Origin: O2-02-FULL-42-9 sp038043025
GTDB lineage: Bacteria; Pseudomonadota; Gammaproteobacteria; UBA12402
DNA length: 39,599 nt
Reading direction: 5' to 3'
NCBI GenBank assembly: GCA_038043025.1
Contig: JBBTCW010000070.1
Coordinates: 1-39,599, forward strand
Position numbers and translations under genes: made by a program. The notes beneath the pieces were generated by a model. The model did not search any database and was not told the origin of the DNA. It worked only from the letters and a program-made list of their open reading frames with translations. Position 1 is the first letter of the stretch; each line of letters starts with the position of its first letter. Shown in pieces: positions 23,732 through 31,012 of this stretch.

Positions 23732-23941
23732 ATGAAAATAGCCTTTATAAGATCTCTTGAAGTAGAAAAAACGAAGCCTTATTTAAGCAGTATAAAAGAA
23801 TTTGTTGGTAACCATAATTTACAATTAAAATTATTTTATACGGACGGCGAGTGTTTTCCCTCTTTATTTTGTGGAGAGTATCAAAAAATAGATAAAAATA
23901 TTTCTTGCGAGAATCTGGTTCAAGAAATTCTTAAATTATAA
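23732..23941 (+). CDS. 69-residue protein between ATP-grasp and MFS genes
   Basis: ATG three bases after the ATP-grasp stop codon. It begins MKIAFIRSLEVEKTKPYLSS, like the first beta strand and helix of a Rossmann or pre-ATP-grasp domain, contains FYTDGECFPSLFCGEYQKID and ends CENLVQEILKL. It may be the truncated N-terminus of a second enzyme. Alternatively it may be a real small protein of the cluster, or even a peptide substrate for the ligase, though it has no typical leader/core layout. I recognise no family. Confidence 0.5.
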   Translation: MKIAFIRSLEVEKTKPYLSSIKEFVGNHNLQLKLFYTDGECFPSLFCGEYQKIDKNISCENLVQEILKL

Positions 23942-23969
23942 TGACAATGAAATACATAGGAGTAATACG

Positions 23970-25220
23970 GTGCAACTGACGTTACCATCCAACAAAAACA
24001 TAAAACACTATTTTTTTTCTGACATCATATCGCAATTTGGTTCAGGCATGAGTTTTATTGGAATGAATTGGTTTGTATTAGAAAAAACAGGCTTGAACTC
24101 AGCAGTTGGTTTCCTAATGGCGATAGGTATTATGAGCGGTTTAATTATTATTCCCTTTGCCGGAACAATTGCAGATCACTTCAACAGAAAACAGATATTA
24201 ATTTATTCTAATTTTGTAAGGGCGTTCCTTATATTGTTAATGGTTATTTTATTATTAACCCGGCCATTTAATATTTACTATATCTATTTTCTGGCTATTG
24301 TGAACGGCGTTGGCTGGAATCTTTATCTTCCCGCATCGAGAGCTTTAGTCCAAGAAATCGTTTCAACAGAAGAGTTATTGAAAGGCAATTCGTTAATAGA
24401 AATTAGTTTACAAGTAGGTATGTTTACCGCCGGGGCGGCGGCTGGAATAATATACAAATTTTTTGGTATTCAAACTATCTTAATTGTTGATGCCGCAACT
24501 TTTTTAGTAAGCAATTTCTTCTTGTTTCATATAAACTATAACAGTGTTTTAAAACGTGTGGAAAAAGAAGAATTCATGCGAAAACTCATAAATGGATATC
24601 AATACCTCATTAAAAGACCCATTATTTTTATTTTTGGCGTCATTATTTTCTTGCCGTTTGTGGTCACGATGACTTTTAATGTTGTCCTTCCTGGCTATGT
24701 TACCCATCATCTTCAAGCGGGATCTTTGACTTTCGGATTTCTTGATATGTGCTATGGAATCGGCGCGAGTTTAGCGGGTGTTGCAACAATGTATTTATCC
24801 ATAAAATACAGCAAAAAATATCTCGTTATTGTTTTCTTTATTATGTCAATATTGGCTTTAAGTATTATGACGGTTAATAAATATTTTATTATCCCTTATG
24901 TGGCCACTTTATTTTTTGGCTTGCCAAATTCTGCCATACGGATTATATTGAATTCATTCATGATGGAAATAATACCGAAAGAATACATGGGAAGAGTCCT
25001 GTCTATCTGGAATTTCATCGCTACTTTTTTGCAGGTGATTTTAACCTTTAGCGTGGGGCTAGTGATGGATAAAGTAGGGTCACTTTCTGGCTATGGATTT
25101 CTTGTAACCATCATGGTGATCGCATTTGTTAGCTATTTATATTTTTCGGTGAGATTGGATAGAGAGTTAGCTGCTTGTGAGCCGAATGATGAAAGTATTC
25201 TCCTGTCTCAAACCGAATAA
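23970..25220 (+). CDS. MFS transporter (probable exporter)
   Basis: A 416-residue membrane protein with about 12 hydrophobic segments. The start is the GTG at 23970, behind ATAGGAGTAA. The first cytoplasmic loop carries GTIADHFNRKQILIYSN, the MFS motif A (G-x-L-aD-r-x-x-R-k-x-x-l). ISQFGSGMSFIGMNWFVLEKTG is the start typical of the DHA3-like drug-efflux/enterobactin-exporter group. Given the ATP-grasp ligase upstream, it probably exports that enzyme's product or gives self-protection. It is AT-rich like the rest of the cassette, and is followed by a dense hairpin region (25238-25395) that ends the insertion. Confidence 0.85.
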   Translation: MQLTLPSNKNIKHYFFSDIISQFGSGMSFIGMNWFVLEKTGLNSAVGFLMAIGIMSGLIIIPFAGTIADHFNRKQILIYSNFVRAFLILLMVILLLTRPFNIYYIYFLAIVNGVGWNLYLPASRALVQEIVSTEELLKGNSLIEISLQVGMFTAGAAAGIIYKFFGIQTILIVDAATFLVSNFFLFHINYNSVLKRVEKEEFMRKLINGYQYLIKRPIIFIFGVIIFLPFVVTMTFNVVLPGYVTHHLQAGSLTFGFLDMCYGIGASLAGVATMYLSIKYSKKYLVIVFFIMSILALSIMTVNKYFIIPYVATLFFGLPNSAIRIILNSFMMEIIPKEYMGRVLSIWNFIATFLQVILTFSVGLVMDKVGSLSGYGFLVTIMVIAFVSYLYFSVRLDRELAACEPNDESILLSQTE

Positions 25221-25237
25221 TATAAACAATCTAAAGG

Positions 25238-25395
25238 TTTCCCCGCGGCTTGCCGCAAGGGACATTTCGCCTGGAGATTCTCAAGGGGGCGGGCGTTCGC
25301 TCCCCTTGAGTCGCCGTCCGCGCGGGTTTCCCGCGCAGGCGATCAATAAAACAAATAAAAATACCCCGTCTGCTTGCGGCGGAGATTTTTATTTT
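25238..25395. repeat. Hairpin cluster at the right end of the cassette
   Basis: The stretch has GCGGC-TT-GCCGC (about 25243-25254), CTCAAGGGG/CCCCTTGAG (25280-25310, perfect 9-bp stem) and CCGCGCGGG-TTT-CCCGCGCAGG (25318-25339). A degenerate GTCTGCTTGCGGCGGAG, the inverse of the trpR-end repeat, lies near 25367-25384. GC content is plainly higher than in the MFS gene before it. The first hairpins may terminate the cassette transcript. Confidence 0.6.
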
Positions 25396-25822
25396 CAATT
25401 ACGGAATTTAAATGTTTTCCATGGTTTTTGAGGGCTCAAATGATTACAATGGAACACATATAACCCTGGGTGTTTAAAAATGAATCATAAAGTTTGTTGC
25501 TACTTTTTCGGACTATTGTTGATACTGTCTATCTTTTGGTATAGCACTGGCATGGCGGTTACGTCATTGCCGATTTGCTCTGTGCAGGTTCCTGTGCAAT
25601 CGATGTCGGAGACAGAACGCAATAAAGCGTTGCCCTTGCAGCATACGATTCAGCTGGATAAAAAGCTGCAACCTATTCAAGATCAAGAATTGGGCGGCCA
25701 GGATAGCTCGGTGCTAAAATTTCGTTACCAAGAGGGGTTAAGTTAAAATGGCTGTTGCGCAAATGACATTGAATCTTAATTTACGAGATGATGCCGTGCT
25801 TGAGAATTTTTTTTCGGGCAAG
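25394..25822 (+). repeat. Right copy of the DUF2066-hda duplication
   Basis: Homologous to 21004-22248. It includes the upstream region, the deleted DUF2066 copy and the first 75 bases of hda. The cassette 22249-25393 lies between the copies. Confidence 0.9.
25480..25746 (+). pseudogene. DUF2066 copy with 816-bp in-frame internal deletion
   Basis: The first 52 codons match the intact gene at 21090 and the last 36 codons match its end (from LQHTIQLDKKLQPIQ). The middle 272 codons are gone, without a frameshift. The deletion joins GCGTTGCCC to TTGCAGCAT; a GCGTTGC sequence lies at both break points of the intact copy, so slippage or short-homology recombination is plausible. The 88-residue product keeps the signal-like N-terminus but almost none of the domain, so it is probably nonfunctional. 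Its persistence in frame may preserve translational coupling into the real hda one base downstream. Confidence 0.85.
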
Positions 25823-26446
25823 CAAAATAAGCAGCTATTAAAAATTTTACATGCGATGGCGCATGGTCGTGGTGAGCGATTTGCTTATTTATGGGGAAAT
25901 AAAGGCGTGGGGCGAACGCATTTGTTGCAGGCGTGTTGTCATGTCATTAATCAGTTAAAACTACCGAGTTTTTATTTATCATTGCAGGATTTGTTGAGTT
26001 TAAAGCCTGAAATTTTACAGGACTTGGAATCATTGCAATTGGTGTGTTTGGATGATGTCGATAGCATTGCCGGCAATGCAGAATGGGAAGAAGCCTTTTT
26101 TGGTTTTTTGAATCGCATGCATGATGCTCAAAGGCGATTAATTGTTGCCGGAAATTTACCGCCCGCCCGGCTCGGTATTATCCTACCGGATATTAAATCG
26201 CGATTGAGTCAGGCGATGATTCTTCAGGTGAACGCATTGACGGATGATGAAAAGATAGAAGCCTTACGTGCTCGCGCGAAAGCGCGGGGTCTAAATTTAT
26301 CAAAAACCGTGGCAGAATTTTTATTGCGACATTGTCCGCGCGACATGGGATCGTTGTTTGTTGCGTTGGACAAATTGGATAAAGCGTCATTAGCCGCGCA
26401 GCACAAACTCACCATTCCATTTGTGAAATCGGTATTAGGTCTATAA
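25748..26446 (+). CDS. hda: DnaA regulatory inactivator Hda, intact copy
   Basis: Hda binds the sliding clamp and stimulates DnaA-ATP hydrolysis to prevent re-initiation. The 232-residue AAA+ protein has an N-terminal clamp-binding-type peptide (QMTLNLNL), Walker A GNKGVGRTH, Walker B LVCLDDVD, and the sensor/arginine region RLSQAMILQV ... ALRARAKARGL. The length matches the family. Its usual partner DUF2066 is represented upstream only by the deleted copy. Its first 75 bases also exist as the stump at 22174. Confidence 0.93.
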   Translation: MAVAQMTLNLNLRDDAVLENFFSGKQNKQLLKILHAMAHGRGERFAYLWGNKGVGRTHLLQACCHVINQLKLPSFYLSLQDLLSLKPEILQDLESLQLVCLDDVDSIAGNAEWEEAFFGFLNRMHDAQRRLIVAGNLPPARLGIILPDIKSRLSQAMILQVNALTDDEKIEALRARAKARGLNLSKTVAEFLLRHCPRDMGSLFVALDKLDKASLAAQHKLTIPFVKSVLGL

Positions 26447-26451
26447 ATTAT

Positions 26452-26511
26452 TTATTTTGGTTTGCGCTTTCTATATTTTTTGGGGCCGTGTGGTCCTCTT
26501 CCTCGTGGCAT
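26452..26511 (-). CDS. Possible 19-residue Arg/Lys-rich mini-protein
   Basis: On the minus strand ACAGGAAACAATCAT precedes an ATG at 26511; the frame reads MPRGRGPHGPKKYRKRKPK and stops at 26454-26452. The AGGAAA ribosome site is well spaced. Eleven of the 19 residues are Lys, Arg, Gly or His, reminiscent of tiny ribosome- or RNA-associated proteins. It lies convergent to hda and divergent to eno. Too short for homology by eye. Confidence 0.35.
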   Translation of the reverse strand: MPRGRGPHGPKKYRKRKPK

Positions 26512-26607
26512 ATGATTGTTTCCTGTTAGTTGGTTTGATAAGATATTTGCGGATTATAGATGAATTTTTATAGAGACGCTAGGTTTATTCTGTTTTAGGA
26601 GTCGGAC

Positions 26608-27891
26608 ATGTCGGAAATCACACGTATTGAAGCACGAGAAATTTTGGATTCACGGGGTAATCCAACAGTCGAAGCCGAGGTGGTTTTGTCTTCCGGCGTT
26701 GTGGGGCGCGCCAGCGTGCCTTCGGGAGCCTCAACCGGTTCGCATGAGGCGTTGGAATTGCGTGATGGGGATGCAAAACGTTTTGGTGGAAAAGGCGTGT
26801 TACAGGCGGTTAAACATATTAATACGACGATCAATGATGCGTTGACGGGACAAGAGGCGGCAGACCAATCCCAAATTGATCATGATATGTTGGCATTAGA
26901 TGGCACAGAAAATAAATCTAAATTAGGAGCGAATGCCATTTTGGCCGTATCACTGGCCTGCGCAAAAGCGGCAGCGCAAGAAAAGCAACTACCGCTTTTT
27001 CGTTATTTGGGCGGCGAAGGCCCGTTTGTGATGCCGGTGCCGATGATGAACATTTTAAATGGCGGCGCGCATGCCGATAATAATGTGGATATTCAAGAAT
27101 TTATGATTTTGCCTGTCGGTGCGCCGACGTTTCACGAGGCAGTTCGTTATGGTGCGGAAATTTTTCATGTATTGAAAACGGTGTTGCATGATAAAGGGAT
27201 GGGAACGAATGTCGGTGATGAAGGAGGTTTTGCACCTGATTTGCCGTCTAATGAATCTGCGATCGAAGTGTTGTTAGAGGCCGTTGAGAAAGCTGGTTTT
27301 AAAGCAGGCAAAGATATTTATTTAGGTCTTGATGCCGCTGCGAATGAGTTTTTTCAAGATGAAAAATATACGCTATGCGCCACCGGTAAAATTTTAACGG
27401 CGGAAGAGTTAGTGGCAGTTTATAAAGGTTGGGTTAAGCAGTACCCGATTATTTCAATCGAAGATGGAATGGCAGAAGAAGATTGGGATGGCTGGAAATT
27501 ATTAGCGGAAACGTTGGGCAAAAAAATCCAATTGGTCGGAGACGATTTATTTGTAACGAATACAAAAATCTTTAAACGCGGTATTGATCGTGGCGTGGCG
27601 AATGCGATTTTAATCAAGCTCAATCAAATTGGCACGTTAACCGAAACGCTCGATGCGATTAATATGGCCAAGCAAGCGAATTATCGAGCGATTGTTTCGC
27701 ATCGCTCGGGTGAGACCGAAGATACGTTTATTGCTGACTTAGCGGTCGCCACGGGTGTTGGACAAATTAAAACGGGTTCATTATCACGCGGTGAGCGCAT
27801 CTCTAAATATAATCAACTGATGCGCATTGAAGAGATGCTCGGCGCTCAGGTGAATTATGCGGGTAAAACGCTGTTATTGCCGATTCGGTGA
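26608..27891 (+). CDS. eno: Enolase
   Basis: Converts 2-phosphoglycerate to phosphoenolpyruvate. The 427-residue sequence is full length and canonical: ILDSRGNPTVE near the N-terminus, SGASTGSHEALELRD, NILNGGAHADN, VGDEGGFAPD, the metal ligands in LGLDAA and SIEDGM, GDDLFVTN, and the catalytic Lys in LIKLNQIGT followed by SHRSGETEDT. The GGAGTCGG ribosome site precedes the ATG. In many gammaproteobacteria ftsB follows; here a convergent membrane-protein gene and the mevalonate operon intervene. Confidence 0.98.
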   Translation: MSEITRIEAREILDSRGNPTVEAEVVLSSGVVGRASVPSGASTGSHEALELRDGDAKRFGGKGVLQAVKHINTTINDALTGQEAADQSQIDHDMLALDGTENKSKLGANAILAVSLACAKAAAQEKQLPLFRYLGGEGPFVMPVPMMNILNGGAHADNNVDIQEFMILPVGAPTFHEAVRYGAEIFHVLKTVLHDKGMGTNVGDEGGFAPDLPSNESAIEVLLEAVEKAGFKAGKDIYLGLDAAANEFFQDEKYTLCATGKILTAEELVAVYKGWVKQYPIISIEDGMAEEDWDGWKLLAETLGKKIQLVGDDLFVTNTKIFKRGIDRGVANAILIKLNQIGTLTETLDAINMAKQANYRAIVSHRSGETEDTFIADLAVATGVGQIKTGSLSRGERISKYNQLMRIEEMLGAQVNYAGKTLLLPIR

Positions 27892-27926
27892 TTCCGGTAA
27901 TTTTTTTTGCGGTATGCGTGGTGTTG

Positions 27927-29648
27927 TCAATGACTTCTCGGCGACGAGAGGTCGTCTGATTCGACGTTTGTTTCATCAGCTGCTTCGCTGCCTGTTTCGC
28001 CGACTGCGCCTGTTTCGCCGACTGCGCCTGTTTCGCCGACTGCGCCTGTTTCGCCGACTGCGCCTGTTTCGCCGGTAGCCGGCGTAGCAGCGCCGGCTCC
28101 TGATGAATGAAATAATGCAGCAGGTGAAGATTGGCGCGAAGCAGACGTCGCCGCGCCGGCTGCTTCACTATCTGCATCAGATGGAATTGAGGTGCCTTCG
28201 GATAGCAATGTCCCTTTTATCTTTTTTATCTCTTGCAATTCCGTAGCACGTTTTAATTTTTCAGCCAATTCACGCTTTTCTTTTCTGCGGTGGTCTATAT
28301 ATGCAGTGGCTGCTACCACAGCGACGAAGGCGCCTGCGGCAACAAGTACGAGAGGGAGCCCGAACCCGAAAATGGCCATTGCAACAAGTGCAGCAATGCC
28401 TGCCACAAGAAGGAGAGCCGGTTGTGCTATTTTTGGGTTTTTGATGAATGAACGAAAAGAATGGGTGGGTGTAGCAGATTGTACTGGCTTTGTAACTTCT
28501 TCGTGCCTTAGCTTTTTAAGGCGGTACTCTATTTTTGTAACATATTTTTCGTCTTCTTCAAACTGTCGGTTAAAACTCTGATAACTGAGGTGTTCAATAC
28601 CCACGCCTATGAGGAGCGCGACGCCGATGCCGCCGGCGATGATCCATCCAACCGGTGTTGCTGCCAGTGCTGCGATGATGAGCGGCAATGCATACGCATT
28701 TATCAGCGCATAAATAGAAGCGCCGGTTATGAGGCCTAATATGCTCGATATGAATCTGGCGGTTAATTTTATGCTAATATCTTTTTTTTCTTTTTCTTTC
28801 AGAAAAGCGTCTGCTTCTTTCTGTGCAGTGTTGATTGCTTGCTCGATCGCCGCAACATTAGTATCAGTAATTTTTGTAGTCAGGGCTTCCCTGCCTTTTG
28901 TTCGGCGCGCATTTCTTATTTCGACATCCTGTTTTTTTATTTCTCGCAGGCGCTTAACCTCTTTCTCCATCGCCACGCGTTTTTTTTCTAATCTCCATTG
29001 TATAGCGATAGATATTAACGGGATAGCGATGCCAGCCGGGATGACCCCGAGCCCAATTGCGGTGAGAAAAGGAAGCGGTTCTCCGCCTAAACTCATAACG
29101 GAGATGGTTGCTGAGAGACCTGACGAAATAGCGGAGAGGGCAAACTTATTCTCGCGGCATTTGCGGCGAAAGCGTGACCACCCGTTCTTATCTGTTTCTG
29201 GAATAAGCATTGGAAACGCTTCTTGAATTTCTTCCCATGTGCGTGGTTGGTATTGGCTATTTGATTCAATATCTTCTATCTGCCTTTTCAAAGCGGCCAG
29301 GCGAGCTTTTAACATCGGATCGGGTTCATTAAGGATGTACATGATGCGCGCGCTGAAGATGAAAACACCGAGGCCGGAAGCCCATAAAATAGCCGGGTTA
29401 ACGATGTGAAAGATACTAGAGAGTATCTCTACCGTGCTGAGTAAAAGAGGTGATGAGGATAAGCCCGCTTGTGCGGCATTGGCAGACTTAAAGCCGAATG
29501 ATGACTCTTCTTCTTTGCTTGTTTTTGGCTCTGGGCTTATTTGGTCTGGCGCTGGCTCTAGCGCTGGGTCTGACACTGGCATTTGGTCTGGTACTGGCAC
29601 TAGCACTGGGCTTGTTGGGTCTGATGATCCTGGCATAAGTTTTATCAC
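27927..29648 (-). CDS. Unknown multi-pass membrane protein with Pro-rich and GETGAV-repeat ends
   Basis: A 573-residue protein. The N-terminal ~45 residues are a Pro/Asp/Val-rich disordered stretch (PVPDQ, PAPDQ). Hydrophobic pairs occur around residues 65-105, 165-215, 305-355 and 410-450, separated by charged coiled-coil segments (RLEKKRVAMEKEVKRLREIK; KEADAFLKEKEKKD). The C-terminus is Ala/Ser-rich and contains about four GETGAV repeats. The start is a GTG (29648) with AGGAGG 16 bases upstream, or an ATG at 29636; neither spacing is ideal. I recognise no family. The hairpin-helix-pair plus coiled-coil layout resembles Legionellales effectors that enter host membranes, but this is only an analogy. 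Its 3' end is 35 bp from that of eno. Confidence 0.7.
   Translation of the reverse strand: MIKLMPGSSDPTSPVLVPVPDQMPVSDPALEPAPDQISPEPKTSKEEESSFGFKSANAAQAGLSSSPLLLSTVEILSSIFHIVNPAILWASGLGVFIFSARIMYILNEPDPMLKARLAALKRQIEDIESNSQYQPRTWEEIQEAFPMLIPETDKNGWSRFRRKCRENKFALSAISSGLSATISVMSLGGEPLPFLTAIGLGVIPAGIAIPLISIAIQWRLEKKRVAMEKEVKRLREIKKQDVEIRNARRTKGREALTTKITDTNVAAIEQAINTAQKEADAFLKEKEKKDISIKLTARFISSILGLITGASIYALINAYALPLIIAALAATPVGWIIAGGIGVALLIGVGIEHLSYQSFNRQFEEDEKYVTKIEYRLKKLRHEEVTKPVQSATPTHSFRSFIKNPKIAQPALLLVAGIAALVAMAIFGFGLPLVLVAAGAFVAVVAATAYIDHRRKEKRELAEKLKRATELQEIKKIKGTLLSEGTSIPSDADSEAAGAATSASRQSSPAALFHSSGAGAATPATGETGAVGETGAVGETGAVGETGAVGETGSEAADETNVESDDLSSPRSH
27991..28075 (-). repeat. 18-bp coding tandem repeat (GETGAV)
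   Basis: The unit tttcgccgactgcgcctg repeats about four to five times with almost no differences, encoding Gly-Glu-Thr-Gly-Ala-Val on the minus strand. The low divergence suggests recent expansion. Confidence 0.9.
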
Positions 29649-29754
29649 GCCTGTTGCGCGTGAACCTCCTAGTTTTAATTGGATTATAGGGTAAATAGAT
29701 TAACGAAACATTAAATCAGCACAAAAAAATCGTAATTATTCAGCGCAAACAAGG

Positions 29755-29871
29755 AACGTCCATATTTTGGCGCTTTTTGGTGAAAAATCTCTTCAAAATG
29801 CTCATGTACTATCGTGTACACTCCGCTTTTTCATCGATTTTTCACCAAAAATCATCCAAAATCTGAACGTT
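29755..29871. repeat. Palindromic element upstream of the mevalonate operon
   Basis: TTTTTGGTGAAAAATC (29774-29789) is perfectly inverted at 29836-29851, and outer arms AACGT.CCATATTTTGG and CCAAAATCTGAACGTT pair imperfectly. TGTAC/GTACA (29805-29820) sits in the loop. Built like the elements at 3183 and 13740 but different in sequence. It dominates the gene-free stretch 29649-29992. The only promoter-like match I see for the operon there is TTGTGC-16 bp-TATTTT (29920-29947), which is weak. Confidence 0.75.
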
Positions 29872-29992
29872 ACCCGTGTTTCTGTTTTTGCGGTGAATAG
29901 TTACCAAAAAATCAATATATTGTGCTTGAGGAAATTCTGTCTATTTTTGATCAAAACTGGTATCCTTGGCACCTAATATTGAGGAATTTTTC

Positions 29993-31012
29993 ATGGAAAT
30001 AGCCACCATTCCCATGCGCAGCGTGGGTCCTATCAAGATCAATAGCGTCTATGTCAGCGACGAGGTTCAGGTGCCTCTTGCAACCTTTGAAACCCCGTTG
30101 TTTCCGTCGGTCAATCGAGGTGCCAAGGTATCCCGTGAGTCGGATGGCATTTCTGCTGTTCTAGTCGATGATCGCATGACGCGATCGGTCGTGGTAGAGG
30201 CTCAGACGGCCGCAAGGGCGGTAGCGATCCAGGAAGGCTTGCGGAGCCGGTATGCGGAGATGGCTGCGGTCGTTGAAAAAACCAGTCGATTTGCCCAATT
30301 GCTCGATGTTCACTATCAGATAGTGGGCCGCCTATTATATATCCGCTTCGAATGTTCGACGGGTGACGCCGCGGGCCATAATATGGTGACCAAAGCGGCA
30401 GATCATCTGATCCAGTGGTTGCTTGGCCAATATGGCGATTTAAAATATATCTCGATTTCGGGAAATTTTTGTACGGACAAAAAAGTCTCGGCGGTGAATA
30501 GTATTTTAGGACGCGGCAAAAATGTGATTGCGGAAATGGTTGTCTCGCGAGACATCTGTGAACGATTACTCAACACAACGCCTGAAAAAATAGTCGAACT
30601 GAATATCAAAAAGAATTTAATAGGATCCATTATCGCAGGCAGCATGCGTAGCGCTAATGCGCATGTGGCGAATATGTTGTTAGCATTTTATTTGGCAACG
30701 GGGCAAGATGCCGCTAATATTGTCGAGGGATCGCAAGCCATTGTGTTTGCGGAGATGCAAAATGATGATTTATATTTTTCAGTCACGTTGCCGAATATTA
30801 TTGTGGGTACCGTGGGGAATGGAAAAGAATTAGAATTTGTAAAACATAATCTCGAGATGATGCATTGTTTGGACATAAAAGATAGTGCAAAACGGTTAGC
30901 AATTATTGCGGCCGCGACAGTTTTATGTGGTGAATTATCATTATTAGCGGCGCAGACTAATCCGGGCGAATTAATGCGTTGTCATGAAGTTTTAGAAAGG
31001 AAAAATAAATGA
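29993..31012 (+). CDS. mvaA: HMG-CoA reductase
   Basis: Reduces HMG-CoA to mevalonate. The start is the ATG at 29993, six bases after GAGGA; a TTG-initiated longer frame is less likely. In the 339 residues the catalytic Glu is in TFETPLFPSVNRGAK (E33), the Lys in GNFCTDKKVSAVN, the Asp in GQDAANIVEGSQ (D239), and a His in the C-terminal ELMRCHEVLERK. STGDAAGHNMVTKAAD is the dinucleotide-binding stretch. It is shorter than most class II enzymes, and the DKK-x-x-AVN pattern is class I-like. It is the first gene of a tightly packed operon: its stop overlaps the next start as ATGA. Confidence 0.9.
   Translation: MEIATIPMRSVGPIKINSVYVSDEVQVPLATFETPLFPSVNRGAKVSRESDGISAVLVDDRMTRSVVVEAQTAARAVAIQEGLRSRYAEMAAVVEKTSRFAQLLDVHYQIVGRLLYIRFECSTGDAAGHNMVTKAADHLIQWLLGQYGDLKYISISGNFCTDKKVSAVNSILGRGKNVIAEMVVSRDICERLLNTTPEKIVELNIKKNLIGSIIAGSMRSANAHVANMLLAFYLATGQDAANIVEGSQAIVFAEMQNDDLYFSVTLPNIIVGTVGNGKELEFVKHNLEMMHCLDIKDSAKRLAIIAAATVLCGELSLLAAQTNPGELMRCHEVLERKNK

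Noticed and set aside
27803..28177. Minus-strand ORF rich in AKQAQS repeats near eno
   Set aside because: It is the GETGAV tandem repeat read in another frame and overlaps the eno 3' end; the 573-residue frame is more convincing.
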